Source of the DNA: Listeria ivanovii subsp. ivanovii
GTDB lineage: Bacteria > Bacillota > Bacilli > Lactobacillales > Listeriaceae
DNA length: 64,000 nt
Direction: 5' to 3'
Assembly (NCBI RefSeq): GCF_900187025.1
Contig: NZ_LT906478.1
Coordinates: 2,092,001-2,156,000 of the forward strand
Below the pieces are notes generated by a model that was given only the letters and a program-made list of their open reading frames with translations, did no database searches and was not told the origin of the DNA. A program made the translations under genes and the position numbers. Below are positions 18,465-28,496 of the stretch, piece after piece. Position 1 is the stretch's first letter. Every line of letters begins with the position of its first letter.

Positions 18465-19571
18465 TCACCTTTTTCGTAGTAGTTTTGCTAGTTCTTCATT
18501 AAAAATCAAACTATCGCTTAATTCATTTTCTTTTCCAAAAGACAAACGGATAAATCGATTTGCTTCTTCTTCTGTTTTTCCAGTAGCAAGTAACGTTCTC
18601 GAAGGTTTTGGGTCCCGCAAGCTACAGGCACTTGTTGTTGAAATCTGAATATCTGCTTCATTTAGGGCAAGTAACGCTTCTTGGCCCTGCATATTAGGCA
18701 AGGTCAATCCCAAAATAAACGGGGATGTATTCAGCCCACCTTCTACCTTGACTCGTTTAGTCAGCGCAGCACAAATAGCCCTTTTTATATTACGCATCCG
18801 TTCCGCTTCTTTTTCTCTAGTTTTCATTATATCATAAGCTGCTGTTGTAAATGCAGCAATTGCTGGAACATTAACAGTCCCTGATCGAAACCCGAATTCA
18901 TGATGAACATCCGGCAGAAGTGCTTGAAGCGGGATATCTGGTTTAATAAAAAGTAAACCGACTCCTTTTGGGCCATAAATTTTATGGGAAGAAATACTAA
19001 AACTAGTTACATCCGTCAATTCCAAGGTGATTTTTCCAAAAGACTGAACAATATCAGTATGAAAGGGGACTCCTGATTTTTTTGCTATTTGTGCTAATTC
19101 TGCAACTGGCTGGATAGTTCCAATTTCCGAGTTTACATGTTGAATAATAATCAAGGCGGTATTTTCAGAAATCATTTTTGCTAAATTAGTAGGATTCACC
19201 TGACCATCCTTATCTACTGGCAACAACTTCATCTCACACTTTCCTTCCCGCTCAAGTGCTTCTAACTGCTGCCAAACCGAGGCGTGTTCGAGTGGGCTTA
19301 CTAGTACTTCTTTCTTCTTTCTTGTATGTAGTACAGTTTGAATGGCGATTTGGTTACTTTCTGTTCCACCACTTGTAAATATAATACCCCTCGCTGGTAC
19401 TTTCAACATTTCTGCAAAACTTTTCCGACACCTTTCTAATAGAGTCGACACCTTTGTCCCGGCATCATGCAGACTTTCTGAATTAGCGAAGAACTCCTTC
19501 GACGCATCCAAAAAAACTTTCAGAGCAGCATCATTCATCTGTGTAGTTGCAGCATGATCAAAATAAATCAT
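18465..19571 (-). CDS. NadS-type cysteine desulfurase (NifS-like)
   Basis: The 368-residue PLP enzyme begins MIYFDHAATTQMN. The lysine in SISSHKIYGPKG is the cofactor Schiff-base residue, and the cysteine in TTSACSLRD carries the persulfide. From its position next to niaR and opposite nadBCA, it probably feeds sulfur to the iron-sulfur cluster of quinolinate synthase NadA, as NadS (YrvO/NifS-type) does in Bacillus. I used the ATG at 19571, which has AGGAGGT upstream; the longer frame would add 21 residues without a ribosome site. Confidence 0.9.
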   Translation of the reverse strand: MIYFDHAATTQMNDAALKVFLDASKEFFANSESLHDAGTKVSTLLERCRKSFAEMLKVPARGIIFTSGGTESNQIAIQTVLHTRKKKEVLVSPLEHASVWQQLEALEREGKCEMKLLPVDKDGQVNPTNLAKMISENTALIIIQHVNSEIGTIQPVAELAQIAKKSGVPFHTDIVQSFGKITLELTDVTSFSISSHKIYGPKGVGLLFIKPDIPLQALLPDVHHEFGFRSGTVNVPAIAAFTTAAYDIMKTREKEAERMRNIKRAICAALTKRVKVEGGLNTSPFILGLTLPNMQGQEALLALNEADIQISTTSACSLRDPKPSRTLLATGKTEEEANRFIRLSFGKENELSDSLIFNEELAKLLRKR

Positions 19572-19640
19572 CTCTTTACCTCCTAAAATTTTGTACTTGA
19601 AATTAATTCGATTTTGTGTGATTATAGATGACAAGACAAC

Positions 19641-19664
19641 TGTATATTCATTAGACAGTATACA
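19641..19664. promoter_or_regulatory. Candidate NiaR operator between nadS and nadB
   Basis: TGTATA (19641-19646) and TATACA (19659-19664) are inverted, inside the near-direct repeat CTGTATA / CAGTATA. The element lies in the 127-bp divergent region between the two nad transcripts; a TATAAT-like box for nadS is at 19626-19621. Assignment to NiaR rests on position. Confidence 0.4.
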
Positions 19665-19698
19665 ATTAATCTAACCTACTATGCAAGAGGTGAAAAAT

Positions 19699-21156
19699 AT
19701 GGCAAAGGAACGAATTATCATTGTCGGGAGCGGCATCGCGGGTTGTATCACGGCTCTACGATTAATGCGGGATTATGATGTGACAATAATCACAAAAGGG
19801 CAAAAAGAAGAAAGCAACTCGATGTTAGCTCAAGGTGGTGTTGCAGCAGCCGTTGACAAAAACGACTCGCCAAAAAAACACTTTAACGATACGTTCCAAG
19901 CTGGCTGCTACCACAATAGACCAGTCGCCGTCAGAGAGCTCACCACTTGCGGACCTATTATCATTCAAAAGCTCATTAAAGAAGGCATGATATTTGATAA
20001 AGAAGGGGACGAACTTGCTTTTGGGCTTGAAGGTGCCCACCAAATACCACGAATATTACATGCTGGTGGTGATCAAACTGGCAAATTTTTAACTACTTTT
20101 TTGCAAGAGCAATTAATAAATATCCACTGGCAGGAACACCAGATGGCCATTCAGATTATGAAGCATAATGAGCAAGCGGTTGGTGTTTCTTGTTTAGATT
20201 CAGACAATCAATTGCATACATATTACGGAGAACATATTATTTTAGCGACTGGTGGACTTGGACAACTTTTCCCCGTGACAACTAATGCTAGAACGATATC
20301 GGGAGATGGTTTAGCACTTGCTTTTAACGCCGGCGCAAAATTAGCTGATATGGAGTTTATTCAATTTCATCCAACATTACTTTTTGTAGATGGTCATTGT
20401 CACGGCCTTATTTCTGAAGCAGTACGAGGTGAAGGCGCAAAACTCATTCGCGATAACGGAACAGCCATTATGGCAGGGGTTCATCCATTACTTGACCTGG
20501 CTCCTCGAGATATTGTTTCTGCCACCCTTTCTGAGGAAATAGCTCAAGGTAATCTAGTTTTCCTGGAAATCTCTGATGTAAAAGACTTCGAAACGCGTTT
20601 TCCAGCTATCACAGCTAGCTTAGACAGTCACCAAGTTCCTTTTCGCGAAACAATGCGCATACCTGTTCATCCCGGCGCTCATTTTTTGATGGGTGGCGTT
20701 CGAACAGATCTTAATGGCAGAACGAGTATTCCTGACTTATACGCAGTTGGTGAAGTTGCAAATACTGGTGTCCACGGAGCCAATCGATTAGCTAGTAATT
20801 CTTTACTTGAAACACTTGTTTTTGGTGAAAAAGTAGCTGAATATATCCAATCGAACCCAGCAAAGCTATTAAGTCAAGCGGAAACTGCCCCACTTCCTAA
20901 AGCTTTTTCCACACCTCATTTACCAGATAAACAACTACTTCAAGAAAAAATTGGCGATGCACTTGGAATTACTAGAACTATGGAAAAGCTCACAGATTTT
21001 CTCAACTGGACCAATCATTTTGATCTAGCAAGTAATACCCGAGAAGAAGCTGAAATAAGCCACATGCTCATCGTCGCCAAACTCATTGCGAGCAGTGCAC
21101 AAAAACGGACAGAAAGCCTTGGTGCTCATCAAATTTTAAAAGGAGTAACGAAATGA
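19699..21156 (+). CDS. nadB: L-aspartate oxidase
   Basis: The 485-residue flavoprotein oxidises L-aspartate to iminoaspartate, the first step of de novo NAD synthesis. It opens with the FAD-binding GSGIAG motif and has [11 protein letters not shown], the [14 protein letters not shown] loop, and the family signature [13 protein letters not shown]. The ATG at 19699 is preferred, since AGAGGTG lies 6 nt upstream; the ATG at 19681 has no ribosome site. nadC starts inside its stop codon, so the products are translationally coupled. It is about 50 residues shorter than E. coli NadB, as in other Firmicutes. Confidence 0.95.
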   Translation: MAKERIIIVGSGIAGCITALRLMRDYDVTIITKGQKEESNSMLAQGGVAAAVDKNDSPKKHFNDTFQAGCYHNRPVAVRELTTCGPIIIQKLIKEGMIFDKEGDELAFGLEGAHQIPRILHAGGDQTGKFLTTFLQEQLINIHWQEHQMAIQIMKHNEQAVGVSCLDSDNQLHTYYGEHIILATGGLGQLFPVTTNARTISGDGLALAFNAGAKLADMEFIQFHPTLLFVDGHCHGLISEAVRGEGAKLIRDNGTAIMAGVHPLLDLAPRDIVSATLSEEIAQGNLVFLEISDVKDFETRFPAITASLDSHQVPFRETMRIPVHPGAHFLMGGVRTDLNGRTSIPDLYAVGEVANTGVHGANRLASNSLLETLVFGEKVAEYIQSNPAKLLSQAETAPLPKAFSTPHLPDKQLLQEKIGDALGITRTMEKLTDFLNWTNHFDLASNTREEAEISHMLIVAKLIASSAQKRTESLGAHQILKGVTK

Positions 21157-21998
21157 ATTCCATACTTATGAAACAAGCAATTCAAACTTTTTTATTAGAA
21201 GATATCGGACAATATGACCTAACAGCAGATAGCATTTTTGGAAGTTCCGTTGTAGGGGAAGGTGTTTTTCTCGCTAAAGAGAACGGAATCCTATCAGGAA
21301 TGGATATTCCCCAAGCAGCCTATTCATTTTTTGGCGAAGAAATAGATTATAAACCATACAAAAAAGATGGCGACCTTATTCAAGCTGGTGAAGTTATTGG
21401 CTTAGTAGTAGCACCAGTGAGAACTCTGCTTAGCACCGAACGTGTCATTTTAAATTTGATGCAACGAATGAGCGGTATTGCTACTCAAACTAATTTTGCT
21501 ATAAAACAACTAGATGATCCGTCGATTCGAATTTGCGATACAAGAAAAACTGCTCCCGGTCTCCGGGCCTTCGATAAGCATGCTGTACAGACTGGTGGCG
21601 GGTTTAATCATCGAAATGGCCTATTCGATGGAGTTATGTTAAAAGACAACCACATCGCGTTCTCGGGCGGTATAACAAGTGCCGTAGCTACTGTGCGCGC
21701 AAAACTTGGCCACATGGTGAATATTGAAGTTGAAACAGAAACAGCTAGCCAAGTAACGGAAGCAGTCCAAGCCGGCGCAGACATTATTATGTTTGACAAT
21801 CGCCCCCCAGAAGAGATTAAAGAGTTAGTAAAACTTGTTCCAGCTCATATCACCACAGAAGCTTCTGGTAACATCAGCACTGATAACATCGCTTCCTACA
21901 AAGGTTGTGGAGTGAACTATATATCACTCGGTTCTCTAACACATTCTGTACGTGCCCTCGATATTAGCTTTAATAGTAAAGGAGGAATGAAAAGTTGA
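21153..21998 (+). CDS. nadC: Nicotinate-nucleotide pyrophosphorylase (quinolinate PRTase)
   Basis: The 281-residue enzyme condenses quinolinate with PRPP to nicotinate mononucleotide with loss of CO2. Motifs: [13 protein letters not shown] near the N-terminus, [41 protein letters not shown]-type central strand and EASGNIS near the C-terminus. It overlaps nadB by ATGA and is followed by nadA, whose TTG start overlaps its TGA. Order B-C-A is the common Firmicutes arrangement. Confidence 0.95.
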   Translation: MNSILMKQAIQTFLLEDIGQYDLTADSIFGSSVVGEGVFLAKENGILSGMDIPQAAYSFFGEEIDYKPYKKDGDLIQAGEVIGLVVAPVRTLLSTERVILNLMQRMSGIATQTNFAIKQLDDPSIRICDTRKTAPGLRAFDKHAVQTGGGFNHRNGLFDGVMLKDNHIAFSGGITSAVATVRAKLGHMVNIEVETETASQVTEAVQAGADIIMFDNRPPEEIKELVKLVPAHITTEASGNISTDNIASYKGCGVNYISLGSLTHSVRALDISFNSKGGMKS

Positions 21999-23095
21999 AT
22001 TTACTAGAAACGGTAGAAAATGATACGATGCCCGCTCGCTATAAATTAATGTCAAAAGAGATAATGACAGAACGTGTTTTTGAAATTAAACAACAGCTCG
22101 GGAAAGACCTTTTTATCCCGTGCCATCATTATCAAAAAGATGAAGTTGTACCATTTGCTGATGCAATTGGTGATTCTTTACAATTGGCGCAAATTGCTGC
22201 TAATAATAAACAAGCGAGAAATATCGTTTTCTGCGGTGTACATTTTATGGCCGAAACAGCCGATATGCTGACAACCAAAGAACAAATCGTTACCCTTCCG
22301 GATATGCGTGCCGGTTGTTCCATGGCAGACATGGCCGATATCCATCAACTAACGAATGCTTGGCCCAAATTGCAAGAACTATTTGACGATACCATCCTCC
22401 CGGTGACTTACATTAACTCTACCGCAGCTATTAAATCATTTGTTGGCGAGCATGGTGGAACCACCGTTACATCAAGCAATGCTACTAAAATTGTTGCATG
22501 GGCATTAGAGCAAAAAGAACGAGTTTTCTTTCTTCCCGATCAACACCTTGGACGCAATACAGCTTTCGAACTCGGTATTCCACTTGATGCTATGGCTATT
22601 TGGGATCCGATTAAAAACGAGCTTGAATACGAAGGACATTTAGCCAATTGCAAAGTAATTCTTTGGAAAGGTTATTGCTCAGTTCATCAACATTTCACTG
22701 TGAAGAACATCGAAAACATTCGTAAAAGCTCACCCAATATGCGAATTATCGTTCATCCAGAATGTACCCATGAAGTCGTTTCTTTAGCAGATGATTCTGG
22801 CTCTACCAAAAAAATTGTGACAGAAATAAATAACGCCGCACCTGGTACAGAATGGGCGGTTGGTACAGAAGCTAATCTTGTTGGTCGAATCATTCAAGAA
22901 AATCCAGATAAAAAAATTGTTTCCTTAAACCCATTTATGTGTCCATGTATGACCATGAACCGAATTGATTTACCTCATTTACTTTGGACACTCGAAGCAA
23001 TCCAAAACGGCGAAAAGAGAAATCAAATTAAAGTAGATAAACAGACAACCAAATTCGCTTTAAAAGCTCTGGTACGAATGCTCCAACTTAGTTAA
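21995..23095 (+). CDS. nadA: Quinolinate synthase
   Basis: The 366-residue iron-sulfur enzyme condenses iminoaspartate with dihydroxyacetone phosphate to give quinolinate. Candidate cluster or catalytic cysteines occur in [28 protein letters not shown] and MCPCMTMN. It begins with TTG at 21995, 9 nt after GGAGG and overlapping the nadC stop; an ATG ten codons downstream is possible but lacks a good ribosome site. A terminator follows immediately. Its [4Fe-4S] cluster is the likely client of the divergently encoded NadS. Confidence 0.95.
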   Translation: MNLLETVENDTMPARYKLMSKEIMTERVFEIKQQLGKDLFIPCHHYQKDEVVPFADAIGDSLQLAQIAANNKQARNIVFCGVHFMAETADMLTTKEQIVTLPDMRAGCSMADMADIHQLTNAWPKLQELFDDTILPVTYINSTAAIKSFVGEHGGTTVTSSNATKIVAWALEQKERVFFLPDQHLGRNTAFELGIPLDAMAIWDPIKNELEYEGHLANCKVILWKGYCSVHQHFTVKNIENIRKSSPNMRIIVHPECTHEVVSLADDSGSTKKIVTEINNAAPGTEWAVGTEANLVGRIIQENPDKKIVSLNPFMCPCMTMNRIDLPHLLWTLEAIQNGEKRNQIKVDKQTTKFALKALVRMLQLS

Positions 23096-23100
23096 AATAA

Positions 23101-23130
23101 AAAACGAAAGCCGCGAATGCTTTCGTTTTT
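23101..23130. terminator. Bidirectional terminator nadA / ylmH
   Basis: AAAACGAAAGC (23101-23111) and GCTTTCGTTTTT (23119-23130) form a hairpin with A/T tracts on both sides, between two convergent genes. Confidence 0.88.
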
Positions 23131-23906
23131 CATTTTAAGTAGCCAATTTCGACGCGAATTTTATCTTTTTTCGTCCGACCACCAATTTCTAAAATCTTCA
23201 CTCGACCATACCCACGTGCCGATAATACATCTTCTTCTTCGCATTCAAAATCCGGGTTCTCGACCGTTTTCCAGTTTACTTTTACAAGCCCAGCCACAAC
23301 TAATTGTTTTGCTTTTTGTCTAGAAATATGATGTGCATTGCTAATAATAACATCGAGCCGCATACTTGAAACGGTAAGTCCCATTTCTTCCCAAATAGTT
23401 GGTGTAAATACAGCTTCCGATAAATCCGTTTCTTCTAGCATCACATTTATTTTGCCAATTTTCTCTAGTTGCAGTGTCAAATAATCTTTCATCGTACTTT
23501 CTACTAGCAACTGCCACTCTGATCCATTATTTAAAATATCACCAAAAATATCCCGCTTCATTCCGAGCGACATCAGTGTCCCCAGAATTTTTTGATGCGT
23601 AAGCGTTGTAAATTTTACAGGATAACGAATATGAAATAATGCAATCTCAAAATCAGCTTCTGTTGGTGTGTAGTAATCCGGATAAATCAGCGCGCGCCTC
23701 CGTTCTGCGTGCGCTACACCACCAAAAAATTGCACTTTGATTTGATCGTATCCACCTATAATGGTTTCTGTAATGTAGCGTTGCCTAGGGTCCAAAAAAT
23801 CCGTTAATTGTGGTGTGTATTCATTTTCCACTTGCATCGTAATTCCGAGTACCTTATCAATAAATGCGTATTCTTCTGCCCGAAAATGCTGATAAATTGC
23901 GTCCAT
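23130..23906 (-). CDS. ylmH: YlmH, S4-domain RNA-binding protein
   Basis: The 258-residue protein has an N-terminal YlmH-specific domain and a C-terminal S4 RNA-binding domain (RLDVIISNAHHISRQKAKQLVVAG ... VNWKTV, then LSARGYGRVKI). YlmH homologues bind ribosomes/50S and are linked to rescue of stalled translation; they are conserved next to cell-division genes. In Bacillus divIVA follows directly; here the nad genes do. A hairpin separates it from ylmG upstream, so it may have its own promoter in 23907-23998. Confidence 0.9.
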   Translation of the reverse strand: MDAIYQHFRAEEYAFIDKVLGITMQVENEYTPQLTDFLDPRQRYITETIIGGYDQIKVQFFGGVAHAERRRALIYPDYYTPTEADFEIALFHIRYPVKFTTLTHQKILGTLMSLGMKRDIFGDILNNGSEWQLLVESTMKDYLTLQLEKIGKINVMLEETDLSEAVFTPTIWEEMGLTVSSMRLDVIISNAHHISRQKAKQLVVAGLVKVNWKTVENPDFECEEEDVLSARGYGRVKILEIGGRTKKDKIRVEIGYLK

Positions 23907-23999
23907 AATAAATTTCTCCCTTTCAATTCATCCCAAGTATTTAGTTCTATTATACCATGGAGAAGATTGCTACTAGGCTAATCTTGCTTATTAATTCCA

Positions 24000-24034
24000 A
24001 AAAAAGCCACCCATTGAAAACGGGTGTACTTTTT
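24000..24034 (-). terminator. Terminator between ylmG and ylmH
   Basis: CACCC (24008-24012) pairs with GGGTG (24022-24026), with flanking GC and TA pairs; on the minus strand it is followed by seven T. It ends the fts-ylm transcript after ylmG. Confidence 0.7.
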
Positions 24035-24323
24035 AAAAAAACATTGGGATTACGTATACTTGAATTAAACTTGTTAACACTCTCATTGCGTATTGGAAAA
24101 TGAAATAGGCAACTAAAGATGAGATATCAAACATACCAATCGGCGGAATGATTCTCCTAAATGGTTCTAAAATCGGCTCAAATATACGCGCTAAAAATTG
24201 ACCGATTTTTGATTCTCTTGCCCCTGGAAACCAACTCATTAAGAAATAAATAAACATCAGTGTTGGTAACCATCTGATAATAAATAGAATAACTTCCACC
24301 ACTTGATATAAAATACTTTGCAA
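24033..24323 (-). CDS. ylmG: YlmG/YggT-family membrane protein
   Basis: The 96-residue protein has two YGGT hydrophobic segments separated by the family loop SWFPGARESKIGQFLARIFEPILEPFRRIIPP. Homologues associate with cell division and membrane protein biogenesis; no enzymatic role is known. The start is TTG (24323), with AGAGGTG 9 nt upstream. It follows sepF by 22 bp in the ylmE-sepF-ylmG string. Confidence 0.9.
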   Translation of the reverse strand: MQSILYQVVEVILFIIRWLPTLMFIYFLMSWFPGARESKIGQFLARIFEPILEPFRRIIPPIGMFDISSLVAYFIFQYAMRVLTSLIQVYVIPMFF

Positions 24324-24345
24324 TCTAGTTTACACCTCTAATTCA

Positions 24346-24804
24346 TCACATAAAGTTTTGTTCATCCAGCATTTCGGAAATAGAGCCATCCACTTCTACA
24401 TTGTCTGGAGTACATAAGAAAATATTATTTCCCACACGTTGGATATCTCCACCTAGCGCATAGACTGTACCGCTTAAGAAATCAACAATACGTGTCGCTT
24501 GATCATGACTAATACGTTGCAAGTTTACAACTACAGTCTTATATTCTTTTAAGTAATCTGCAAGTTCTTGGGCTTCTGCATATACGCGCGGTTCTGCGAG
24601 TACCATATAACTAGAATACTGAGCTCCCTGCATACTAACCACCTTCGCATCATCTTCTTCCACAGCATAAAAACGATTTTTATTTGGTTTTTCTTTCTTC
24701 GTTTTCTTTTGCATCGGTTCTGGTTCCCTCGCTACTTCCTCTTCATAATATTCTTCCTCTTCATCTAAGAAAAAGAAAGACTTAAATTTATTCGATAGTC
24801 CCAT
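24346..24804 (-). CDS. sepF: SepF, FtsZ-bundling septum protein
   Basis: The 152-residue protein has the three expected parts: an N-terminal amphipathic membrane anchor ([12 protein letters not shown]), a charged linker ([17 protein letters not shown] ... [11 protein letters not shown]) and a C-terminal globular SepF domain ([22 protein letters not shown] and [16 protein letters not shown]). SepF tethers FtsZ polymers to the membrane and bundles them with FtsA. It lies 3 bp after ylmE. Confidence 0.95.
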   Translation of the reverse strand: MGLSNKFKSFFFLDEEEEYYEEEVAREPEPMQKKTKKEKPNKNRFYAVEEDDAKVVSMQGAQYSSYMVLAEPRVYAEAQELADYLKEYKTVVVNLQRISHDQATRIVDFLSGTVYALGGDIQRVGNNIFLCTPDNVEVDGSISEMLDEQNFM

Positions 24805-24807
24805 TTA

Positions 24808-25497
24808 TTACACCTCCATATTTTCGTCACTCACCAAAGCTCTTCCTACTCGTATAAATGTAGCACCTTCTGTAATCGCAATCCCGAAGTCGTTCGTCAT
24901 CCCCATGGATAACTCAGTACAAGGAATATTTTTTAACTGAAGCGCATGAATTTCTTGCTGCAATTGCTTTAACTCATGAAATACGTGATGCAGCTCTATG
25001 TCGCTATTTGTAATAGGTGCCATTGTCATTAAGCCAACAATCTCAATGAACTGAAAACTTGCTTCTTGTAAAAACGAAAGCGCCTCTTCTCTAGAAAAAC
25101 CATGTTTGCTTTCTTCACCGGAAATATTCACTTGTAAGAAACATTTCACAGGTTTTGTTGCCCGCTTTTCGATTTCTTTTGCAAGAGAAGCTCGGTCAAG
25201 CGAATGCAAATAGTCGATTTTTGGTAAGACATCTTTTACTTTACGTGTTTGCAAAGAACCGATGTAATGCCAACAAATGTCATCTTTATTTGCAAGTTGT
25301 ATTGTTTTTTTAAGAAATACATCTGCTCGATTTTCACCGAAGTGACGTATTCCTAAATCATAAAGCTCAGTCATCTCGATTGCATCAATCGTTTTTGTAA
25401 CGGCTACTAGTGTTATATCCGTTTTATTACGATTACTTTCTCTACAGGCGAGCTCGATTTGTTTAGTTACTTTTTCTAAATTAGCTTGTTTTGTCAT
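24808..25497 (-). CDS. ylmE: YggS-family PLP homeostasis protein (YlmE)
   Basis: The 229-residue protein is a COG0325 fold-type III PLP-binding protein. It shows the lysine site LVAVTKTIDA, HFGENRADVF, WHYIGSLQTRKVKDV, QVNISGEESKHGF and LSMGMTNDFGIAI. The family binds PLP without a known catalytic activity and buffers its supply. The ATG at 25497 is used, because AAGGTG lies ~9 nt upstream; the in-frame GTG at 25509 is part of that ribosome site. It sits between ftsZ and sepF, as in Bacillus. Confidence 0.93.
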   Translation of the reverse strand: MTKQANLEKVTKQIELACRESNRNKTDITLVAVTKTIDAIEMTELYDLGIRHFGENRADVFLKKTIQLANKDDICWHYIGSLQTRKVKDVLPKIDYLHSLDRASLAKEIEKRATKPVKCFLQVNISGEESKHGFSREEALSFLQEASFQFIEIVGLMTMAPITNSDIELHHVFHELKQLQQEIHALQLKNIPCTELSMGMTNDFGIAITEGATFIRVGRALVSDENMEV

Positions 25498-25614
25498 TTG
25501 TTTTATCACCTTATATAATTCCCGAAGCGCTTTTATTTGAAACGCTTTTTGTTATAATCAGATACCCGGTCACTTAGAAAAAGACAAGCGGCCGGGTGAA
25601 TTGTGTTATAAGAA

Positions 25615-26793
25615 TTATCCGCGACGATTACGGTTACGGATAAATGCTGGTACATCCACATCTGAACTATTTTGTTGTGGTTCAGCTTGTTGTTCCTGAA
25701 CTGGACCATTTGTTTGTTGCGGGGCAGATTGCGCATAATCATTTTGCGAATCATCTTGCACAGCATAACTTGGACGATTCACTTGGATAGATTGGTTATT
25801 TGGGCGACGATTTGCTTGCGCTTGTTGTTGCGCTTGCTTTTCTTCATCAAATCCAGTTGCAATCACAGTTACAATAAGTTCATCTTTTAATTCATCATTA
25901 ATAACAGAGCCGAAAATCATATTTACATCTTCATCTGATGCACTAGATACGATTTCTGCTGCTTCTTGTACTTCATAAAGGCTAAGGTTAGATCCACCAG
26001 TAATATTCATTAGAACACCTTTAGCGCCATCAACAGAAGTTTCAAGAAGTGGTGATGAAATAGCTTTTTTCGCTGCTTCTGCGGCACGATTTTCACCAGT
26101 TGCAATACCGATACCCATTAGTGCAGAACCACGATTTGTCATAATTGTTTTCACATCGGCAAAGTCTAAGTTAATTAAACCAGGAACGGCAATTAAATCA
26201 GAAATCCCTTGCACACCTTGACGTAAAACATTATCTGCTTCACGGAAAGCTTCAAGCATTGGCGTATTTTTATCAACGATTTGAAGTAAACGGTCGTTAG
26301 GGATTACGATTAATGTGTCAACCGCTTCTTTCATTGCTTCTGTTCCAGTTACTGCTTGTTTTGTACGTTTTGGTCCTTCAAAGCCGAATGGACGAGTGAC
26401 AACACCAACTGTTAATGCGCCCATTTCTTTAGCAATTTGAGCGATAACAGGAGCAGCTCCCGTTCCAGTTCCGCCACCCATTCCAGCAGTGACGAACACC
26501 ATATCAGAGCCTTTTAAAGCTTCTTCAATCTGCTCGCGACTTTCTTCTGCGGCTTTTTTACCAATTTCAGGTACAGCACCCGCTCCTAAACCACGCGTTA
26601 ATTTTGTACCGATTTGTAATTTTGTTTCTGCTTTTGCTAAATTAAGCGCTTGAGCATCTGTATTAACAGAAATGAATTCTACGCCTTGAACGCCATGTTC
26701 AATCATACGGTTTACAGCATTGTTTCCACCGCCGCCAACACCGATTACTTTTATTGTTGCCAAACTTTCTGAACTAGTGTCAAATTCTAACAT
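25615..26793 (-). CDS. ftsZ: FtsZ tubulin-like division GTPase
   Basis: The 392-residue protein polymerises into the Z ring. The GTPase core (residues ~12-310) has [11 protein letters not shown], the tubulin signature [13 protein letters not shown] and the T7 loop [11 protein letters not shown]-rich unstructured linker ([12 protein letters not shown] ...) follows, and then the conserved C-terminal peptide [11 protein letters not shown] that binds FtsA and SepF. It follows ftsA by 68 bp. After its stop, ACCCGG/CCGGGT can form a hairpin without a U-tract. Confidence 0.97.
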   Translation of the reverse strand: MLEFDTSSESLATIKVIGVGGGGNNAVNRMIEHGVQGVEFISVNTDAQALNLAKAETKLQIGTKLTRGLGAGAVPEIGKKAAEESREQIEEALKGSDMVFVTAGMGGGTGTGAAPVIAQIAKEMGALTVGVVTRPFGFEGPKRTKQAVTGTEAMKEAVDTLIVIPNDRLLQIVDKNTPMLEAFREADNVLRQGVQGISDLIAVPGLINLDFADVKTIMTNRGSALMGIGIATGENRAAEAAKKAISSPLLETSVDGAKGVLMNITGGSNLSLYEVQEAAEIVSSASDEDVNMIFGSVINDELKDELIVTVIATGFDEEKQAQQQAQANRRPNNQSIQVNRPSYAVQDDSQNDYAQSAPQQTNGPVQEQQAEPQQNSSDVDVPAFIRNRNRRG

Positions 26794-26861
26794 ATTATTG
26801 CCTCCTATTTGCCGATTTATGCAATACGATTTTTTCTTGCTGACTTACCAGCTATTCACGT

Positions 26862-28133
26862 TTATTCAAAAAATGCGCCGAAAAAATTCTTCATTTTTGT
26901 AGATACTTTTTCGTCATCTGATTTTTTTTGTTTAGGTTGCTTTTGTTTTGGAGTGTCTTCATAATGTGATTCGCTTGCTGTACTACTCACATCACGACCT
27001 TCTAATTCAGCCATTTGATAAGCATATTTAATTAAGCCTACCGCGGTTGTAAAGGACGGTTCGCGAACCCCAATGTAGTCAGGAATGGCAAGTCTCACAT
27101 GTGCAGCTAAAGTTTTTCCAGCTAAATCAATTGCACCTGGAATCGCCATAGAACCACCTGTTAAAACATAGCCGCCTGGAAGATGTGTTTTACCAACTCT
27201 AGCTAGTTCTTCTAAAACTAATTGGAAAATTTCTTCCATACGCGCCTCAATAATATCAGCAACTTCTACTTGTGTGAAATGTTGTTTTTGATCGCTACCA
27301 ATCACATCAATAGCAAAAACTTCATCTGGTGAAGCATCATCATAAAATGCGTAACCATGGTCAAGTTTGACACGGTCTGCATTTGCTGTAGATGTATTTA
27401 GCCCAAGTGATAAGTCTTTCGTGATATTATCTCCGCCAACTGGGATAACCCCAGTATAGGTTAATCTGCCTTGTTCGAACACGCTAACAGTAGTAGTTCC
27501 AGCACCAATATTGATGAGTGCCGTACCAAATTCTTTATCATCTTCTGACAAGGATATCGACGCTTCAGCTAGTGGTTGTAAGGCAATATCGGAAATCTCC
27601 AGCCCAGCACGTTCCACACAACGTAACGTATTATGTAAAATTGTTTTTGAACCAGTAATTAGTGTGCCTTCCATCTCTAAACGGACACCAATCATACCAC
27701 GTGGATCTGTGATACCAGTTAAGCCATCCACTACAAATTGGTCTGGAATAGTATTAATAATTTCTCTTTCCGGAGATAATGGAACAACTTGAGCTGCATC
27801 CATCACGTTCCAGACATCTTCATCTGTAATTTCACGATTTTCGCTACTAACTGCCACAATACCTCGGCAAGCTTCCAAATGAACTTGACTTGATACTACC
27901 CCAACGATTACTTGAGAAATTTCAACGCCAACCATTCTTTCTGCTTGTTCAATTGCCTTTTTGATGGATTCTACAGTCTTGTCTATGTCGATAATAATCC
28001 CTTTTTTAATTCCCGAGGACTCGACATTCCCAACACCGATAATATTGAGTCGATCGTCAGCCATTTCTGCGATGATTACTTTAACAGAAGCTGTTCCAAT
28101 GTCTAAACTTACATAAATTTCGCTATCACCCAT
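26862..28133 (-). CDS. ftsA: FtsA actin-like division protein
   Basis: The 423-residue ATPase tethers FtsZ to the membrane. Visible are the phosphate-1 loop (VSLDIGTASVKVIIAE), the 1C domain with SSGIKKGIIIDID, phosphate-2 (ALINIGAGTTTVSVFEQG), the adenosine loop (GGYVLTGGSMAIPG) and a C-terminal amphipathic helix (STKMKNFFGAFF) behind a charged linker. An AAAGGAGGTG ribosome site precedes the ATG. A 363-bp gap to divIB upstream holds an inverted repeat and probably the ftsAZ promoters. Confidence 0.96.
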   Translation of the reverse strand: MGDSEIYVSLDIGTASVKVIIAEMADDRLNIIGVGNVESSGIKKGIIIDIDKTVESIKKAIEQAERMVGVEISQVIVGVVSSQVHLEACRGIVAVSSENREITDEDVWNVMDAAQVVPLSPEREIINTIPDQFVVDGLTGITDPRGMIGVRLEMEGTLITGSKTILHNTLRCVERAGLEISDIALQPLAEASISLSEDDKEFGTALINIGAGTTTVSVFEQGRLTYTGVIPVGGDNITKDLSLGLNTSTANADRVKLDHGYAFYDDASPDEVFAIDVIGSDQKQHFTQVEVADIIEARMEEIFQLVLEELARVGKTHLPGGYVLTGGSMAIPGAIDLAGKTLAAHVRLAIPDYIGVREPSFTTAVGLIKYAYQMAELEGRDVSSTASESHYEDTPKQKQPKQKKSDDEKVSTKMKNFFGAFFE

Positions 28134-28496
28134 TTATCGGCACCTCCTTTTATTCTAGTCATTTAATATTTTATTTCATTTTTTATACCGAGCAAAGCCG
28201 GTTTTTTAACGTACTTGGAAAAGCATTGTTACTTTTCTATTTTTATAGCGTTAGTGTAGAATGATTGCCCATTCTGGCTAACATACAAAATCACTTATTT
28301 ACAGTCTACACTAAGAAAGAGGGTAATAAAAGCACAAAGAACAATTTTTGGCAAATTCTTAAGATATTTTTTTTATTTTACCCAAAAAGCGAACAAGTGT
28401 TGGCATCCAATGGTTGGCGGTTATCCTTTTGTCACATTTTTGCAACAACTGTTATTTATTAACGCTGAAAATGAACAGAGAAGAAAATGGCCTAGC
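28134..28496 (-). promoter_or_regulatory. Intergenic region divIB-ftsA with 10-bp inverted repeat
   Basis: This 363-bp gap holds no credible gene. TTAGTGTAGA (28251-28260) and TCTACACTAA (28305-28314) are perfect inverted copies 44 nt apart. TATAAA-like boxes occur on the minus strand both close to the left repeat and about 50 nt before ftsA, but no convincing -35 goes with them. It most likely contains the ftsAZ promoter(s). Confidence 0.5.

Noticed and set aside
25537-25556. cre-like TGAAACGCTTTTTG near ylmE
   Set aside because: Core CG is at the wrong position and the right arm does not match; ylmE is not a carbon-regulated gene.
25568-25600. ACCCGG/CCGGGT stem after ftsZ as a terminator
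   Set aside because: No U-tract follows on the minus strand, and the downstream ylmE-sepF genes are expected to be co-transcribed at least in part.
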